Positions 56,262-64,000 of a stretch of 64,000 nt of DNA are shown here, one piece after another. Under the pieces are notes generated by a model that worked only from the letters and a program-made list of their open reading frames with translations, had not been told where the DNA came from and did no database searches. Each line of letters starts with the position of its first letter. Positions within the stretch are counted from its first letter, which is position 1. A program made the position numbers and the translations under genes. Origin of the DNA: Moraxellaceae bacterium (lineage in GTDB: Bacteria; Pseudomonadota; Gammaproteobacteria; Pseudomonadales; Moraxellaceae); NCBI GenBank assembly GCA_030646295.1, contig JAUSND010000003.1, forward strand, positions 248,001 to 312,000, read 5' to 3'.

Positions 56262-57322
56262 GGCTGTACGCGCCAGCTGATTTGCGCGCCAGCACGAATC
56301 GGCACCACCACGGACTCTCCGAAGGGGTAGCTTTCAGGAACGTCCCAGGATTCTTTCACCAGGGTGATGGTGTCGGTATTGCGTGGCAGGCCGTAGAAGT
56401 CGGCGCCATGAAAGCTGGCGAATCCTTCCAGCTTGTCGAGTGCACCGGCGGCCTCGAAGGCTTCGGCATACAGCTCGATGGCCGCATGAGCGGTGTACGA
56501 GCCGGCACAACCACAGGCAGATTCCTTGGCACCAATCGCATGCGGAGCAGAGTCGGTTCCCAGGAAGAATTTGGGTGAACCAGACGTGGCGGCGGCAATC
56601 AGGGCTTCCTGATGGGTGCGGCGCTTGAGGATGGGCAGGCAGAAATAATGTGGCCGTACACCGCCCACCAGCATGTGGTTGCGGTTGAACAGCAGGTGAT
56701 GCGCCGTAATGGTGGCGCCAACCGTGGCGGGTGCTTCCCTGATGAAGGCAGCGGCATCGGCCGTGGTGATGTGCTCCAGCACAACCCTGAGTTGTGGCAG
56801 CCGCTGTACCAGTGGCATCAGGATGGTGTCGAGAAAAACCTTTTCGCGATCAAAGATGTCGACATCGCCATGAGTGACTTCGCCATGGATCAATAAAGGC
56901 ATGCCGACTTCGGCCATTTTTTCCAGAACGGCTTGTACGTTCGCGATGCTGGTTACGCCAGAGTCGGAGTTGGTGGTGGCACCGGCCGGATAGAGTTTCA
57001 CGGCGTGGACAAAACCGGAGGCCTTGGCATTCTGGATATCGGCCGGGGTGGTGCTGTCGGTCAGGTAGAGCACCATCAGGGGCTCGAAGCGTGAACCCTT
57101 CGGGCGGGCGGCCAGGATGCGTTCGCGGTAGGCGCCTGCTTCAGTGGTGGTGCGGGCTGGCGGAACCAGATTGGGCATGACGATGGCGCGGCCGAAATAA
57201 CGGGCAATGGCGGCTACCGTATCGGGCAGCATGGCGCCGTCCCGCAGGTGTACATGCCAGTCGTCCGGGCGGGCAATGGTGATTTGGGGCATAGTCATGT
57301 GGGTCATAGCCTGGTGGGTCAT
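56258..57322 (-). CDS. pyrC: Dihydroorotase
   Basis: This 354-residue zinc enzyme closes carbamoyl-aspartate to dihydroorotate in pyrimidine synthesis. Motifs: [10 protein letters not shown] (metal-binding His pair), [10 protein letters not shown] with the metal-bridging Lys just before (VKLYPAGAT), LLIHGEVTH, and [10 protein letters not shown]. The start lies in a short imperfect duplication that gives several in-frame ATGs (57322, 57307, 57298 and 57292). ATG at 57322 has a GAGAAG-like site, but any of them gives a near-normal length. It is coupled to rnt. Confidence 0.95.
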   Translation of the reverse strand: MTHQAMTHMTMPQITIARPDDWHVHLRDGAMLPDTVAAIARYFGRAIVMPNLVPPARTTTEAGAYRERILAARPKGSRFEPLMVLYLTDSTTPADIQNAKASGFVHAVKLYPAGATTNSDSGVTSIANVQAVLEKMAEVGMPLLIHGEVTHGDVDIFDREKVFLDTILMPLVQRLPQLRVVLEHITTADAAAFIREAPATVGATITAHHLLFNRNHMLVGGVRPHYFCLPILKRRTHQEALIAAATSGSPKFFLGTDSAPHAIGAKESACGCAGSYTAHAAIELYAEAFEAAGALDKLEGFASFHGADFYGLPRNTDTITLVKESWDVPESYPFGESVVVPIRAGAQISWRVQP

Positions 57323-57570
57323 GTCAGCTTCTCGATTGCGCGCAAGTTTAACAGGCTGGCAAGGCAGTCCCCAACCTTTAACCGGAGGCATTGTCGGCGG
57401 GGTGCGGGGAGGGAGGCGATAAATGGCAAGCCGCCGGTCGGAGCAGCATTGTCGCTGGGTAGAGAGGCTGGCACATTCCCGGCCTGCACAAGGATTAACC
57501 GGTTTGAAATAGTGCCTGAGTGTTCTGCTTTCGGGCCGGTTAACGCAGTTTAGCCATCAAGGATCCGGTT

Positions 57571-58845
57571 GTGACGATACCCTCCCTGCGCGACACGACA
57601 GACGCCGACATCAAGGAGATACAGCAGCTTCTTGAGGATGACCGCCCCTTCGTCCGCTTTCCGCCAGCCATTGAAAACGCCTTCCATCTGCACCTGCAGA
57701 ACCGTGCCATTGAGCTGCTCAATCATTCCTGGTGGGCAATAGTCGGCTTTTACATCTTTATCGGGATACTGACCTGGTCCCAGGTACAGGCGTACTCCAA
57801 CCCGGTGCTGCTTGAGCAGAACGAGAAGGTCTGGTGGGTCATCTACCTGATGGAGGGGGCAATAGTGGCGGCATTGCTGTCATTGCCGCGGATTCCCCAA
57901 CTGGACAAGTGGTACCGCAATTACGTCAGCCTGATTGCCTTGACGGCGGTAGCCACCATTACGGTGGGAACGTCAGCTTTCCCGGACCCGTTCTTCAATC
58001 AGCACTCCAGTTATGTGGTCATTCTGGTCATTGCCATCACCTATGGTATTGGCGGACTGCTTCTGGTGCCTGCCGTCATTGCCTGCGTCGGTGCGGCGCT
58101 CATTTCATTTGTGGTCATTCATGTGCTGGGCCTCTGGTACAACTGGGGCCACTTCAGTCAGTACGTGGTACTGGCCAATGCCGTGGGCATGTTGCTGTGC
58201 TACATGCTTGAGCACCGCGACCGCATCATGTTCCTGCAGTCCGAAATGCTGGGCCTGGAAAAGCTCAAGCTGAACAAGCTGTCGCAGGAGCTGAACCGGT
58301 TGTCACGCGAGGATGCGCTGACAGGGCTGGCCAACCGTCGCCACTTCAATGAGGTATTCCAGCAGGAGTGGGATCGGGCGCGTCGTGACAGCCGTGATGT
58401 TGCCCTGATCTTTGTGGATGTCGATCATTTCAAGCCGTTCAATGACTCTCATGGTCATGTTGAGGGGGATCGGGCGCTGGCGATGGTGGGAAGGGCGCTG
58501 AAATCGGTGCTCAGGCGCCCCGGCGATCTGGCGGCCCGCTACGGCGGTGAAGAGTTTGTGTTGTTGTTACCGAGCACGTCTCTGGATGGTGCCCGCGAGG
58601 TTGCCCTGCACGTCGCCCGCAGCATTAGTGCCCTGAAGATTGCCCATGCGGCCTCCAGCGTGGCAAGCCATGTGACGGTAAGCATGGGGGTGGCGTCCAT
58701 GGTGCCTCATGGCGACTTGCGCGGCCCCATGTTGCTGGCCCGGGTGGACGAGGCGGTCTATGCCGCCAAGGATGCCGGGCGCAACTGCATCATGCTGGTG
58801 CGCCCGGACGGCACCGTCGATACCACCCCGGTTCGTCTGTCCTGA
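57571..58845 (+). CDS. Membrane diguanylate cyclase (GGDEF)
   Basis: The 424-residue protein has a region of about six hydrophobic segments (residues 50-215) and a C-terminal GGDEF domain from about 245. The signature GGEEF (RYGGEEFVLLLP) is active-type, DALTGLANRRHF starts the domain, and RPGD five residues before the signature forms the allosteric inhibition site. It should make cyclic di-GMP from GTP at the inner membrane. GTG start with AAGGA upstream. It is divergent from pyrC with a 248-base gap without other features. Its place near glycan genes may be chance. Confidence 0.92.
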   Translation: MTIPSLRDTTDADIKEIQQLLEDDRPFVRFPPAIENAFHLHLQNRAIELLNHSWWAIVGFYIFIGILTWSQVQAYSNPVLLEQNEKVWWVIYLMEGAIVAALLSLPRIPQLDKWYRNYVSLIALTAVATITVGTSAFPDPFFNQHSSYVVILVIAITYGIGGLLLVPAVIACVGAALISFVVIHVLGLWYNWGHFSQYVVLANAVGMLLCYMLEHRDRIMFLQSEMLGLEKLKLNKLSQELNRLSREDALTGLANRRHFNEVFQQEWDRARRDSRDVALIFVDVDHFKPFNDSHGHVEGDRALAMVGRALKSVLRRPGDLAARYGGEEFVLLLPSTSLDGAREVALHVARSISALKIAHAASSVASHVTVSMGVASMVPHGDLRGPMLLARVDEAVYAAKDAGRNCIMLVRPDGTVDTTPVRLS

Positions 58846-58929
58846 CCGCTTTTTCGCCTATGCCCCTGCGGGGGCATAGCGTAGAATACGCGCCTCTTTA
58901 TTCCCCCTTCCTTGCTTTGGGAACCCGCC

Positions 58930-60156
58930 ATGTCCGCCATCAAGAAAGTTGTGCTTGCCTATTCCGGCGGCCTCGACACCTCGGTCATCGTCAAGTGGCT
59001 GCAGGACAACTACCAGTGTGAAGTCGTCACCTTTACCGCCGACATCGGCCAGGGTGAGGAAGTCGAGCCAGCCCGTGCCAAGGCACAGGCCATGGGCGTC
59101 AAGGACATCTACATTGAAGACCTGCGCGAAGAGTTCGTGCGCGACTACGTGTTCCCGATGTTCCGTGCCAACACCATCTATGAAGGCGAATACCTGCTGG
59201 GTACGTCCATTGCCCGCCCGCTGATTGCCAAGCGTCTTATCGAGATTGCCAATGAAGTGGGCGCCGATGCCATTTCCCATGGCGCGACCGGCAAGGGCAA
59301 CGACCAGGTCCGCTTTGAGCTGGGTGCCTATGCCCTCAAGCCCGGCATCAAGGTCATTGCACCATGGCGTGAGTGGGACCTGACCTCGCGCGAGACCCTG
59401 ATGGCCTACGCGAAAGAGCGCCAGATTCCGATTGATTACGCCAAGGCCGGCAAGAAGTCGCCGTACTCCATGGATGCCAACCTGCTGCACATCTCCTATG
59501 AAGGTGGCGTGCTGGAAGACCCGTGGACCGAGTGCGAAGAAGAAATGTGGCGCTGGTCGGTAAGCCCGGAAAAGGCCCCGGATCAGGCAACCTACATTGA
59601 CCTGACCTTTGAAAACGGCGACATCGTTGCCATCAATGGTGTGAAGAAGTCACCGGCCACTGTGCTGGCCGAACTTAACCAGATCGGTGGTGCCAATGGC
59701 ATCGGTCGTCTGGACCTGGTGGAAAACCGCTATGTCGGCATGAAGTCGCGCGGCTGCTATGAAACCCCGGGTGGCACAATCATCATGCGCGCCCACCGCG
59801 CCATCGAATCCATCACGCTGGACCGCGAAGTGGCCCACCTGAAGGATGACATCATGGCCCGCTACGCCAGCCTGATTTACAACGGCTACTGGTGGAGCCC
59901 GGAGCGTCTGCTGCTGCAGAAGATGATCGACGCGTCACAGGTGAACGTGAACGGTGTGGTCCGCCTGAAGCTGTACAAGGGTAACGTGATCGTGGTCGGC
60001 CGCCAGTCCGAGTCCGACTCGCTGTTCGATACCCGCATCTCCACGTTTGAAGATGACGGCGGCGCCTACAACCAGAAGGATGCCGAAGGCTTTATCAAGC
60101 TGAACGCCCTGCGCATGCGCATTGCAGCCAACAACGGTCGCAAGCTGCTGAAGTAA
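58930..60156 (+). CDS. argG: Argininosuccinate synthase
   Basis: This 408-residue enzyme of arginine synthesis joins citrulline and aspartate using ATP. The PP-loop motif [15 protein letters not shown], the [13 protein letters not shown] segment, and [17 protein letters not shown] are present. ATG at 58930 gives the usual start; the frame upstream adds only six residues. A TAGAAT box at 58882-58887 may be its -10 element. Ends before a terminator. Confidence 0.97.
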   Translation: MSAIKKVVLAYSGGLDTSVIVKWLQDNYQCEVVTFTADIGQGEEVEPARAKAQAMGVKDIYIEDLREEFVRDYVFPMFRANTIYEGEYLLGTSIARPLIAKRLIEIANEVGADAISHGATGKGNDQVRFELGAYALKPGIKVIAPWREWDLTSRETLMAYAKERQIPIDYAKAGKKSPYSMDANLLHISYEGGVLEDPWTECEEEMWRWSVSPEKAPDQATYIDLTFENGDIVAINGVKKSPATVLAELNQIGGANGIGRLDLVENRYVGMKSRGCYETPGGTIIMRAHRAIESITLDREVAHLKDDIMARYASLIYNGYWWSPERLLLQKMIDASQVNVNGVVRLKLYKGNVIVVGRQSESDSLFDTRISTFEDDGGAYNQKDAEGFIKLNALRMRIAANNGRKLLK

Positions 60157-60177
60157 GGGTTGTCCTGGAGTCATCAA

Positions 60178-60208
60178 ACGGGTCGCCTTGTGCGGCCCGT
60201 TTGCATTT
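60178..60208 (+). terminator. Intrinsic terminator of argG
   Basis: Nine-base stem ACGGGTCGC/GCGGCCCGT with a short loop, followed by T-rich sequence, 22 bases after the argG stop. Confidence 0.75.
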
Positions 60209-60279
60209 TGACTGCCGTGATGTGGTTGTTGTAATGGGCAGTTATGCTAGCCTCGCTGCTGTCTTGAGAGGGAACCGGA

Positions 60280-60948
60280 ATGAGTGATGCGGTAGATTCG
60301 CGCGAGGAAAGCTTGCGTTTGCTGGCAGCGCTGGTGCTTGAACTGGGCAGCGAGGAGGAGGGGCGCTCACGCAAGTCGGGCGGGCCGCGCTCGTTTGCGC
60401 GCACGCAAATCCTGATTCATGCCATGTCGGTGTTCAACCAGCAGGGGCTGGAGGAAACATCGGTTCAGGACCTGCTCAACGCGGCGAACATTTCCCGTCG
60501 TACCTTCTACAAGTACTTCACCAGCAAGCTGGACGTGCTGGAGAGCATCTATGTGCTGGCCTCGAAGGTCATGCTGGCACGCTTTGAGGCCGAGTTGCCG
60601 GCCACCCGTACCCGTGATGACCTGCTCGCCAGCTTTGTGCATATCTATTTTGATTACCAGTTCAGTGTGGGCAAGATCGTCGGCATGATGCTGGAGGAGT
60701 CCCTGCGGTCGGCGTCTCCGCTGGCGCCGCACCGTCAGCACATGCTGGACAAGGTGGTGGTGCTGCTGCAGCGCGAGTTCTCGCGCCTGGGGTTGCCGGC
60801 ACAGGAGTACTGGCGGCTGATGGGGCTGTTGTGGGCACTTGAGGGCGCCTCCATGCACTTGTTGACGAATCCGGCCCACCCTGCCGATGATGTCGAGGCT
60901 TGCCGACGCGGACTGCTGACCCTCTGGCAACAGGCGGTCGCCGCTTGA
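60280..60948 (+). CDS. TetR-family transcriptional regulator
   Basis: This 222-residue protein has a TetR-type HTH at about residues 40-85 (ARTQILIHAMSVFNQQGLEETSVQDLLNAANISRRTFYKYFTSKLDVLESIY) and a helical ligand domain after it. The first 40 residues are an acidic extension not part of the HTH. The ligand is unknown. It may control the small genes that follow. Confidence 0.88.
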   Translation: MSDAVDSREESLRLLAALVLELGSEEEGRSRKSGGPRSFARTQILIHAMSVFNQQGLEETSVQDLLNAANISRRTFYKYFTSKLDVLESIYVLASKVMLARFEAELPATRTRDDLLASFVHIYFDYQFSVGKIVGMMLEESLRSASPLAPHRQHMLDKVVVLLQREFSRLGLPAQEYWRLMGLLWALEGASMHLLTNPAHPADDVEACRRGLLTLWQQAVAA

Positions 60949-60984
60949 GTTGACGGTGGTTTCAATGAATATGGTGAATGAATC

Positions 60985-61329
60985 ATGAACAGTACGGATG
61001 GCACCCAGGTGCCGGACAGCAAGGTCGGGAATGTGATCGGCGAGCGCTTCATCATTTGCCGGATGAAAACCGGCGAAATGCGGATTGTGCGTTTGCAGAT
61101 CGGTCTTCCCCTGCCACTGAATGAAGAAGGGACGAGTTGGGAGTGCGAGGTGGCGCTGGCGGGCCTGTATCCGGGCATGCCCAAGGTGCCGGGAGTGGAC
61201 TCCATGCAGTGCCTGAATCTGGCCATCGGCCTTATCCGTCAGGCACTGGAAAAGTTCATGGAAAATGGTGGCCAGATTTACTGGCGTGATGGTTCCGGCC
61301 CGATTGGCCTGATGGATCTTTTTTCCTGA
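60985..61329 (+). CDS. Hypothetical protein
   Basis: The 114-residue product has no signal peptide or membrane segment and I do not recognise it. It looks compact, with beta-like N-terminal half (IICRMKTGEMRIVRLQIGLPLPL) and a helical end (LNLAIGLIRQALEKFME). Its stop overlaps the next gene by one base (TGATG), so it is real and likely coupled to the DUF1653 gene. Function unknown. Confidence 0.65.
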   Translation: MNSTDGTQVPDSKVGNVIGERFIICRMKTGEMRIVRLQIGLPLPLNEEGTSWECEVALAGLYPGMPKVPGVDSMQCLNLAIGLIRQALEKFMENGGQIYWRDGSGPIGLMDLFS

Positions 61330-61589
61330 TGACGGATTTGCTGCAGCCCGGGCGTTATCGCCACTACAAGGGCCATGAGTATGCCGTGATTGGCGTGGCC
61401 CGCCATTCCGAAACCGAAGAGCCGATGGTGGTTTACCAGACCCTGTATGGTCGTTTTGACTGGTGGGTGCGACCACTGTCGATGTTTCTGGAGTCCGTCA
61501 GCGTCAACGGGGAAAGCTGCCCGCGTTTTGCCTATGTTGGTCCGCTGCCTGGTGCAGCATTGCCTGTGCTGGGGAGAGAAACGGAATGA
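61329..61589 (+). CDS. DUF1653 domain protein
   Basis: The 86-residue protein starts [38 protein letters not shown] and has [12 protein letters not shown], the DUF1653 signature. No function is proved for the family. It overlaps the genes on both sides (1 and 4 bases), within a four-gene run. Confidence 0.82.
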   Translation: MTDLLQPGRYRHYKGHEYAVIGVARHSETEEPMVVYQTLYGRFDWWVRPLSMFLESVSVNGESCPRFAYVGPLPGAALPVLGRETE

Positions 61590-61972
61590 GATTGCTGCAC
61601 ACCATGCTGCGCGTGAGTGACCTGGAGCGTTCGCTGGGCTTTTATACAGATGTGCTGGATATGCGTGTTTTACGGCGCAAGGACTATCCGGACGGGCGAT
61701 TCACTCTGGCCTTTGTGGGTTATCAGGATGAATCCGAGGGTGCCGTGCTGGAGCTGACGCATAACTGGGATACGGCTCATTACGAGCTGGGTACGGCCTA
61801 TGGCCATATCGCGGTCGAAGTGGACGATGCCGCAGTGGCCTGTGCGCGTGTTGCCGAGCGCGGTGGCAAGGTAACCCGTCCTGCCGGTCCGATGAAGCAC
61901 GGCACCACGGTCATTGCCTTTGTGGAAGACCCGGACGGTTACAAGATCGAGTTCATTCAGAAAAAATTGTGA
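61586..61972 (+). CDS. gloA: Lactoylglutathione lyase (glyoxalase I)
   Basis: This 128-residue metal enzyme turns the methylglyoxal-glutathione adduct into lactoylglutathione. It starts [46 protein letters not shown] and has [26 protein letters not shown] and [14 protein letters not shown], with the metal His and Glu residues. ATG at 61586 overlaps the DUF1653 stop by four bases. Confidence 0.95.
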   Translation: MRLLHTMLRVSDLERSLGFYTDVLDMRVLRRKDYPDGRFTLAFVGYQDESEGAVLELTHNWDTAHYELGTAYGHIAVEVDDAAVACARVAERGGKVTRPAGPMKHGTTVIAFVEDPDGYKIEFIQKKL

Positions 61973-61992
61973 GTCTTCAAAGGGTGCATCAG

Positions 61993-62805
61993 ATGTTGTC
62001 TCGTGAGGTGATGGCAGGAAAGCTGAAGGCTTTGGCTGCCAGTCTGGCCGTTTTTTCCGTTTTTTCGATTGCACTGTTGCTGGTCGCCAGGTTCTGGCTT
62101 TACCCGGACTTCATGTTCGCTCTTGATGGAGGTATGCAGGGGCTGCGTCTGGTGTTGCTGGTCGATCTGGTGCTTGGGCCTTTGCTGGCATTCATTATTT
62201 TCAATCCCGGGAAGTCACGCCGTGAGCAGGTCATGGATATTGCTCTTGTGGCCGTCATCCAGTTTTCTGCCATGGCGTGGGGTAGCTATCAGGTCTGGAA
62301 GGAGCGGCCAGTGGCGGTGGTTTATGGCGGTGACCGCTTTGTATCGGTGATGCCCGAAATCATTCGTGCACAGAACGTTCAGCCAGCGGACCTGCAGCAG
62401 TACTCTGACAGAAAGCCGCCATTTGTTTTTCGGCGCGAGCCTGTTGGCAGGAGCGAGCAAGAGCGTTTCAGTGTGATGGTCTTCAAGTACTTCATTCACT
62501 CGGAAGCACAGGTCTGGCTTTTTGAAAAATTCCTTCCGAATCGCGAGGTGGTTTTTGCAAGAAGTTCGGTTATTTCACGCTACATTGATGCCGCCATGAA
62601 AGAGTCATGGCTGGCATGGGTCAATGGCCGTGAGCAGTCCCTGTTGACGGACTATCGTTTTGCCTTCTATCAGGGGCGCTATGCGAATGCGGTGCTGATT
62701 TTTTCGCCGGCAGGCGGTTATCTTGGCTATCTCCGGTTGCCGGGCAAGATCCCTGCGCTTGATGTGGCGTCCGGGCAGGCCGCTTCAGTCGACAAACCGC
62801 ATTGA
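61993..62805 (+). CDS. TfpX/TfpZ-family type IV pilin accessory protein
   Basis: The 270-residue membrane protein has three hydrophobic segments (about residues 10-85: LAASLAVFSVFSIALLLVARFWLYPDFMF; LVLLVDLVLGPLLAFIIF; LVAVIQFSAMAWGSYQVW) and a periplasmic rest, the TfpX/TfpZ layout. In Pseudomonas these proteins modulate minor-type pilins and sit next to pilA, near nadC. Here no pilin gene is adjacent, so it is an orphan. ATG at 61993 has AAAGGG eight bases upstream; a GTG at 61969 is an alternative. It overlaps nadC by 21 bases at the 3' end. Confidence 0.85.
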   Translation: MLSREVMAGKLKALAASLAVFSVFSIALLLVARFWLYPDFMFALDGGMQGLRLVLLVDLVLGPLLAFIIFNPGKSRREQVMDIALVAVIQFSAMAWGSYQVWKERPVAVVYGGDRFVSVMPEIIRAQNVQPADLQQYSDRKPPFVFRREPVGRSEQERFSVMVFKYFIHSEAQVWLFEKFLPNREVVFARSSVISRYIDAAMKESWLAWVNGREQSLLTDYRFAFYQGRYANAVLIFSPAGGYLGYLRLPGKIPALDVASGQAASVDKPH

Positions 62806-63627
62806 AAGGTCAATCGCCTTCACATCCTTGGTGAGGGCGCCCATCGAGATGTAATCGACGCCGGTCTCGGCCACGGTACGCAGGTTGGCGGCGTGGATGC
62901 CGCCAGATGCCTCCAGCAGGGCTCGCCCCGCCGTATGTTTTACGGCTGCCTTCATGGCATCCATGCTGAAGTTGTCGAGCATGATGATGTCGGCACCGGC
63001 CATCAGCGCTTCGTCCAGCTGTTCGGTATTTTCCACCTCCACTTCCACGGGCTTGTCCGGCGCAAGCGTGCGGGCCTGAGTCACGGCCGCAGTGATGCTG
63101 CCGGCAGCCATGATGTGGTTTTCCTTGATCAGGAAGGCATCAAACAGGCCGAGCCGGTGATTCTGTCCGCCACCAATGCTGACGGCATACTTCTGGGCAA
63201 TGCGAAGCCCGGGGAGGGTTTTACGCGTGTCCAGCAGCCGGGTGCTGGTGCCTTCCAGTTGTTTCACCAGGTGGCGCACGACCGTGGCAGTGCCGGACAG
63301 GGTTTGCAGAAAGTTCAGCAGCGTCCGTTCGACCGTCAGCAGGGAGCGGGAGGAGCCTTCCATCTCGAAAACCGTACCGTTCGGCGCTATTTCAGAGCCT
63401 TCAATCGCGGGCCAGTGCAGGGTTATTTGTGGGTCGAAAGCCTTGCACGTTGCCTCTACCCAGGGACGCCCTGCCAGCACCATCGGTTCGCGTGTAATGA
63501 TGCGTGCCCGCGATAATGCTGCTGCGGGAATAAGTCCCGCAGTAATGTCTCCATCACCAATGTCTTCTTCCAGGGCGGCTTTCACGTTCTGGCTGATGGC
63601 GACTTGCAGTAATGCGTCAGGAATCAT
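62785..63627 (-). CDS. nadC: Nicotinate-nucleotide pyrophosphorylase (carboxylating)
   Basis: This 280-residue enzyme of NAD synthesis makes nicotinate mononucleotide from quinolinate and PRPP. Motifs: GDGDITAGLIP, LNFLQTLSGTAT, LDTRKTLPGLR, GGGQNHRLGL, and VEVEVENTEQL. Full length. The convergent end overlaps the pilin accessory gene. Confidence 0.96.
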   Translation of the reverse strand: MIPDALLQVAISQNVKAALEEDIGDGDITAGLIPAAALSRARIITREPMVLAGRPWVEATCKAFDPQITLHWPAIEGSEIAPNGTVFEMEGSSRSLLTVERTLLNFLQTLSGTATVVRHLVKQLEGTSTRLLDTRKTLPGLRIAQKYAVSIGGGQNHRLGLFDAFLIKENHIMAAGSITAAVTQARTLAPDKPVEVEVENTEQLDEALMAGADIIMLDNFSMDAMKAAVKHTAGRALLEASGGIHAANLRTVAETGVDYISMGALTKDVKAIDLSMRFVD

Positions 63628-63778
63628 GGTCAGGGCTCCTTCAATCGCGGCAGTATAGGGCGAACGCCATCACAAAAAAATGGTATGGAAGGCCTGGAAT
63701 GATTTTCCGGTTTCCTCATGATTGGAAACTTGGGTAACCTACAATAAGAACGAGACTCATTAATCAGGCGGGTTTTTT

Positions 63779-64000
63779 ATGGTGGACAGCCTCAACCCAG
63801 GGGTGGCAGATCCGGCGCGTGCACGTATTCAGGTGCCGGCAGTGCTGGAGACTGTGCGCACCCGTAGCCTGCAAAAGCTTGGTGACCTTGTAAAAGGCAT
63901 GTTTGGCCGTCTGGATACCACGATTTTTGACTGGGCCATGAAGATGCCGGAGGCCGAGCAGCAGCGGTATCACGAGATCCTGCCCAAGGTACGCTCCCGT
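63779..64000 (+). CDS. DUF1631 family protein, N-terminal part
   Basis: The 74 codons visible before the window ends begin MVDSLNPGVADPARARIQVPAVLETVRTRSL and continue with KLGDLVKGMFGRLDTTIFDWAMKMPEAEQQRYHEI. This matches the start of the DUF1631 family, which in Pseudomonas also stands beside nadC. The gene continues beyond the window; no function is assigned. Confidence 0.7.
   Translation, partial: MVDSLNPGVADPARARIQVPAVLETVRTRSLQKLGDLVKGMFGRLDTTIFDWAMKMPEAEQQRYHEILPKVRSR

Noticed and set aside
62785-64000. tRNA gene near nadC as in Pseudomonas
   Set aside because: No T-loop (GGTTCRA) or acceptor-stem pair was found on either strand.

Overview
The window looks like chromosomal DNA of a GC-rich gammaproteobacterium, most probably in or near the Pseudomonadales (Alcanivorax-like). 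The reasons are the housekeeping set argF, argD, grxD, rnt, pyrC, argG and nadC followed by a DUF1631 gene, which resembles gene neighbourhoods known from Pseudomonas, and the base composition and codon use. No rRNA, tRNA, CRISPR array, prophage or insertion sequence was seen. Species-level assignment is inference.

Layout. (1) 0-4.1 kb: a small secreted protein, a LysR regulator, and cysD-cysN (ATP sulfurylase). (2) 4.1-18.2 kb: a glycan locus. It has three glycosyltransferases, a WcaJ-type initiating transferase on the minus strand, an RfaH/NusG-like antiterminator, and then an exact 12-base ops element. After the ops element comes a tight operon: a CysQ-CysC fusion, a DegT-type aminotransferase, a WbqC protein, two sulfotransferases and two flippases. 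(3) 18.2-31.7 kb: a second glycan block headed by a diverged ops/JUMPstart-like element. It holds a TviB/WbpO-type dehydrogenase, a WbpP/TviC-type epimerase, an AT-rich island (Wzy, Wzx, three GT4 enzymes), and a PglC/D/E/F-like set for UDP-di-N-acetylbacillosamine. (4) 31.7-41.7 kb: another flippase, rmlBDCA, galU, pgi, a UDP-glucose-dehydrogenase-like protein lacking its catalytic residues, and galE. (5) 41.7-64 kb: mostly housekeeping. This includes vanZ-like, glpK, argF-argD, a metal-dependent hydrolase, an AraC regulator, grxD, a Fur-box-led porin/FMN-binding/PepSY group, an Anbu-proteasome operon behind a sigma-54-like promoter, rnt-pyrC, a diguanylate cyclase, argG, a TetR regulator, small genes including gloA, a TfpX/TfpZ pilin accessory gene, nadC, and the start of a DUF1631 gene.

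How it fits together. CysD/CysN make APS. The CysC half of the fusion makes PAPS. Two adjacent sulfotransferases would use PAPS to sulfate a glycan, and the CysQ half would destroy the inhibitory by-product PAP. The whole pathway from sulfate activation to transfer is therefore packed beside glycan genes and behind an ops element that an RfaH-like protein encoded just upstream should read. I infer a sulfated exopolysaccharide, capsule or O-antigen. This is the most interesting system in the window. The export genes (Wza/Wzb/Wzc) are not here and must lie elsewhere.

Start codons were chosen by eye from ribosome-binding sites, overlaps and family starts. Functions are by recognition of motifs and families, without database searches.
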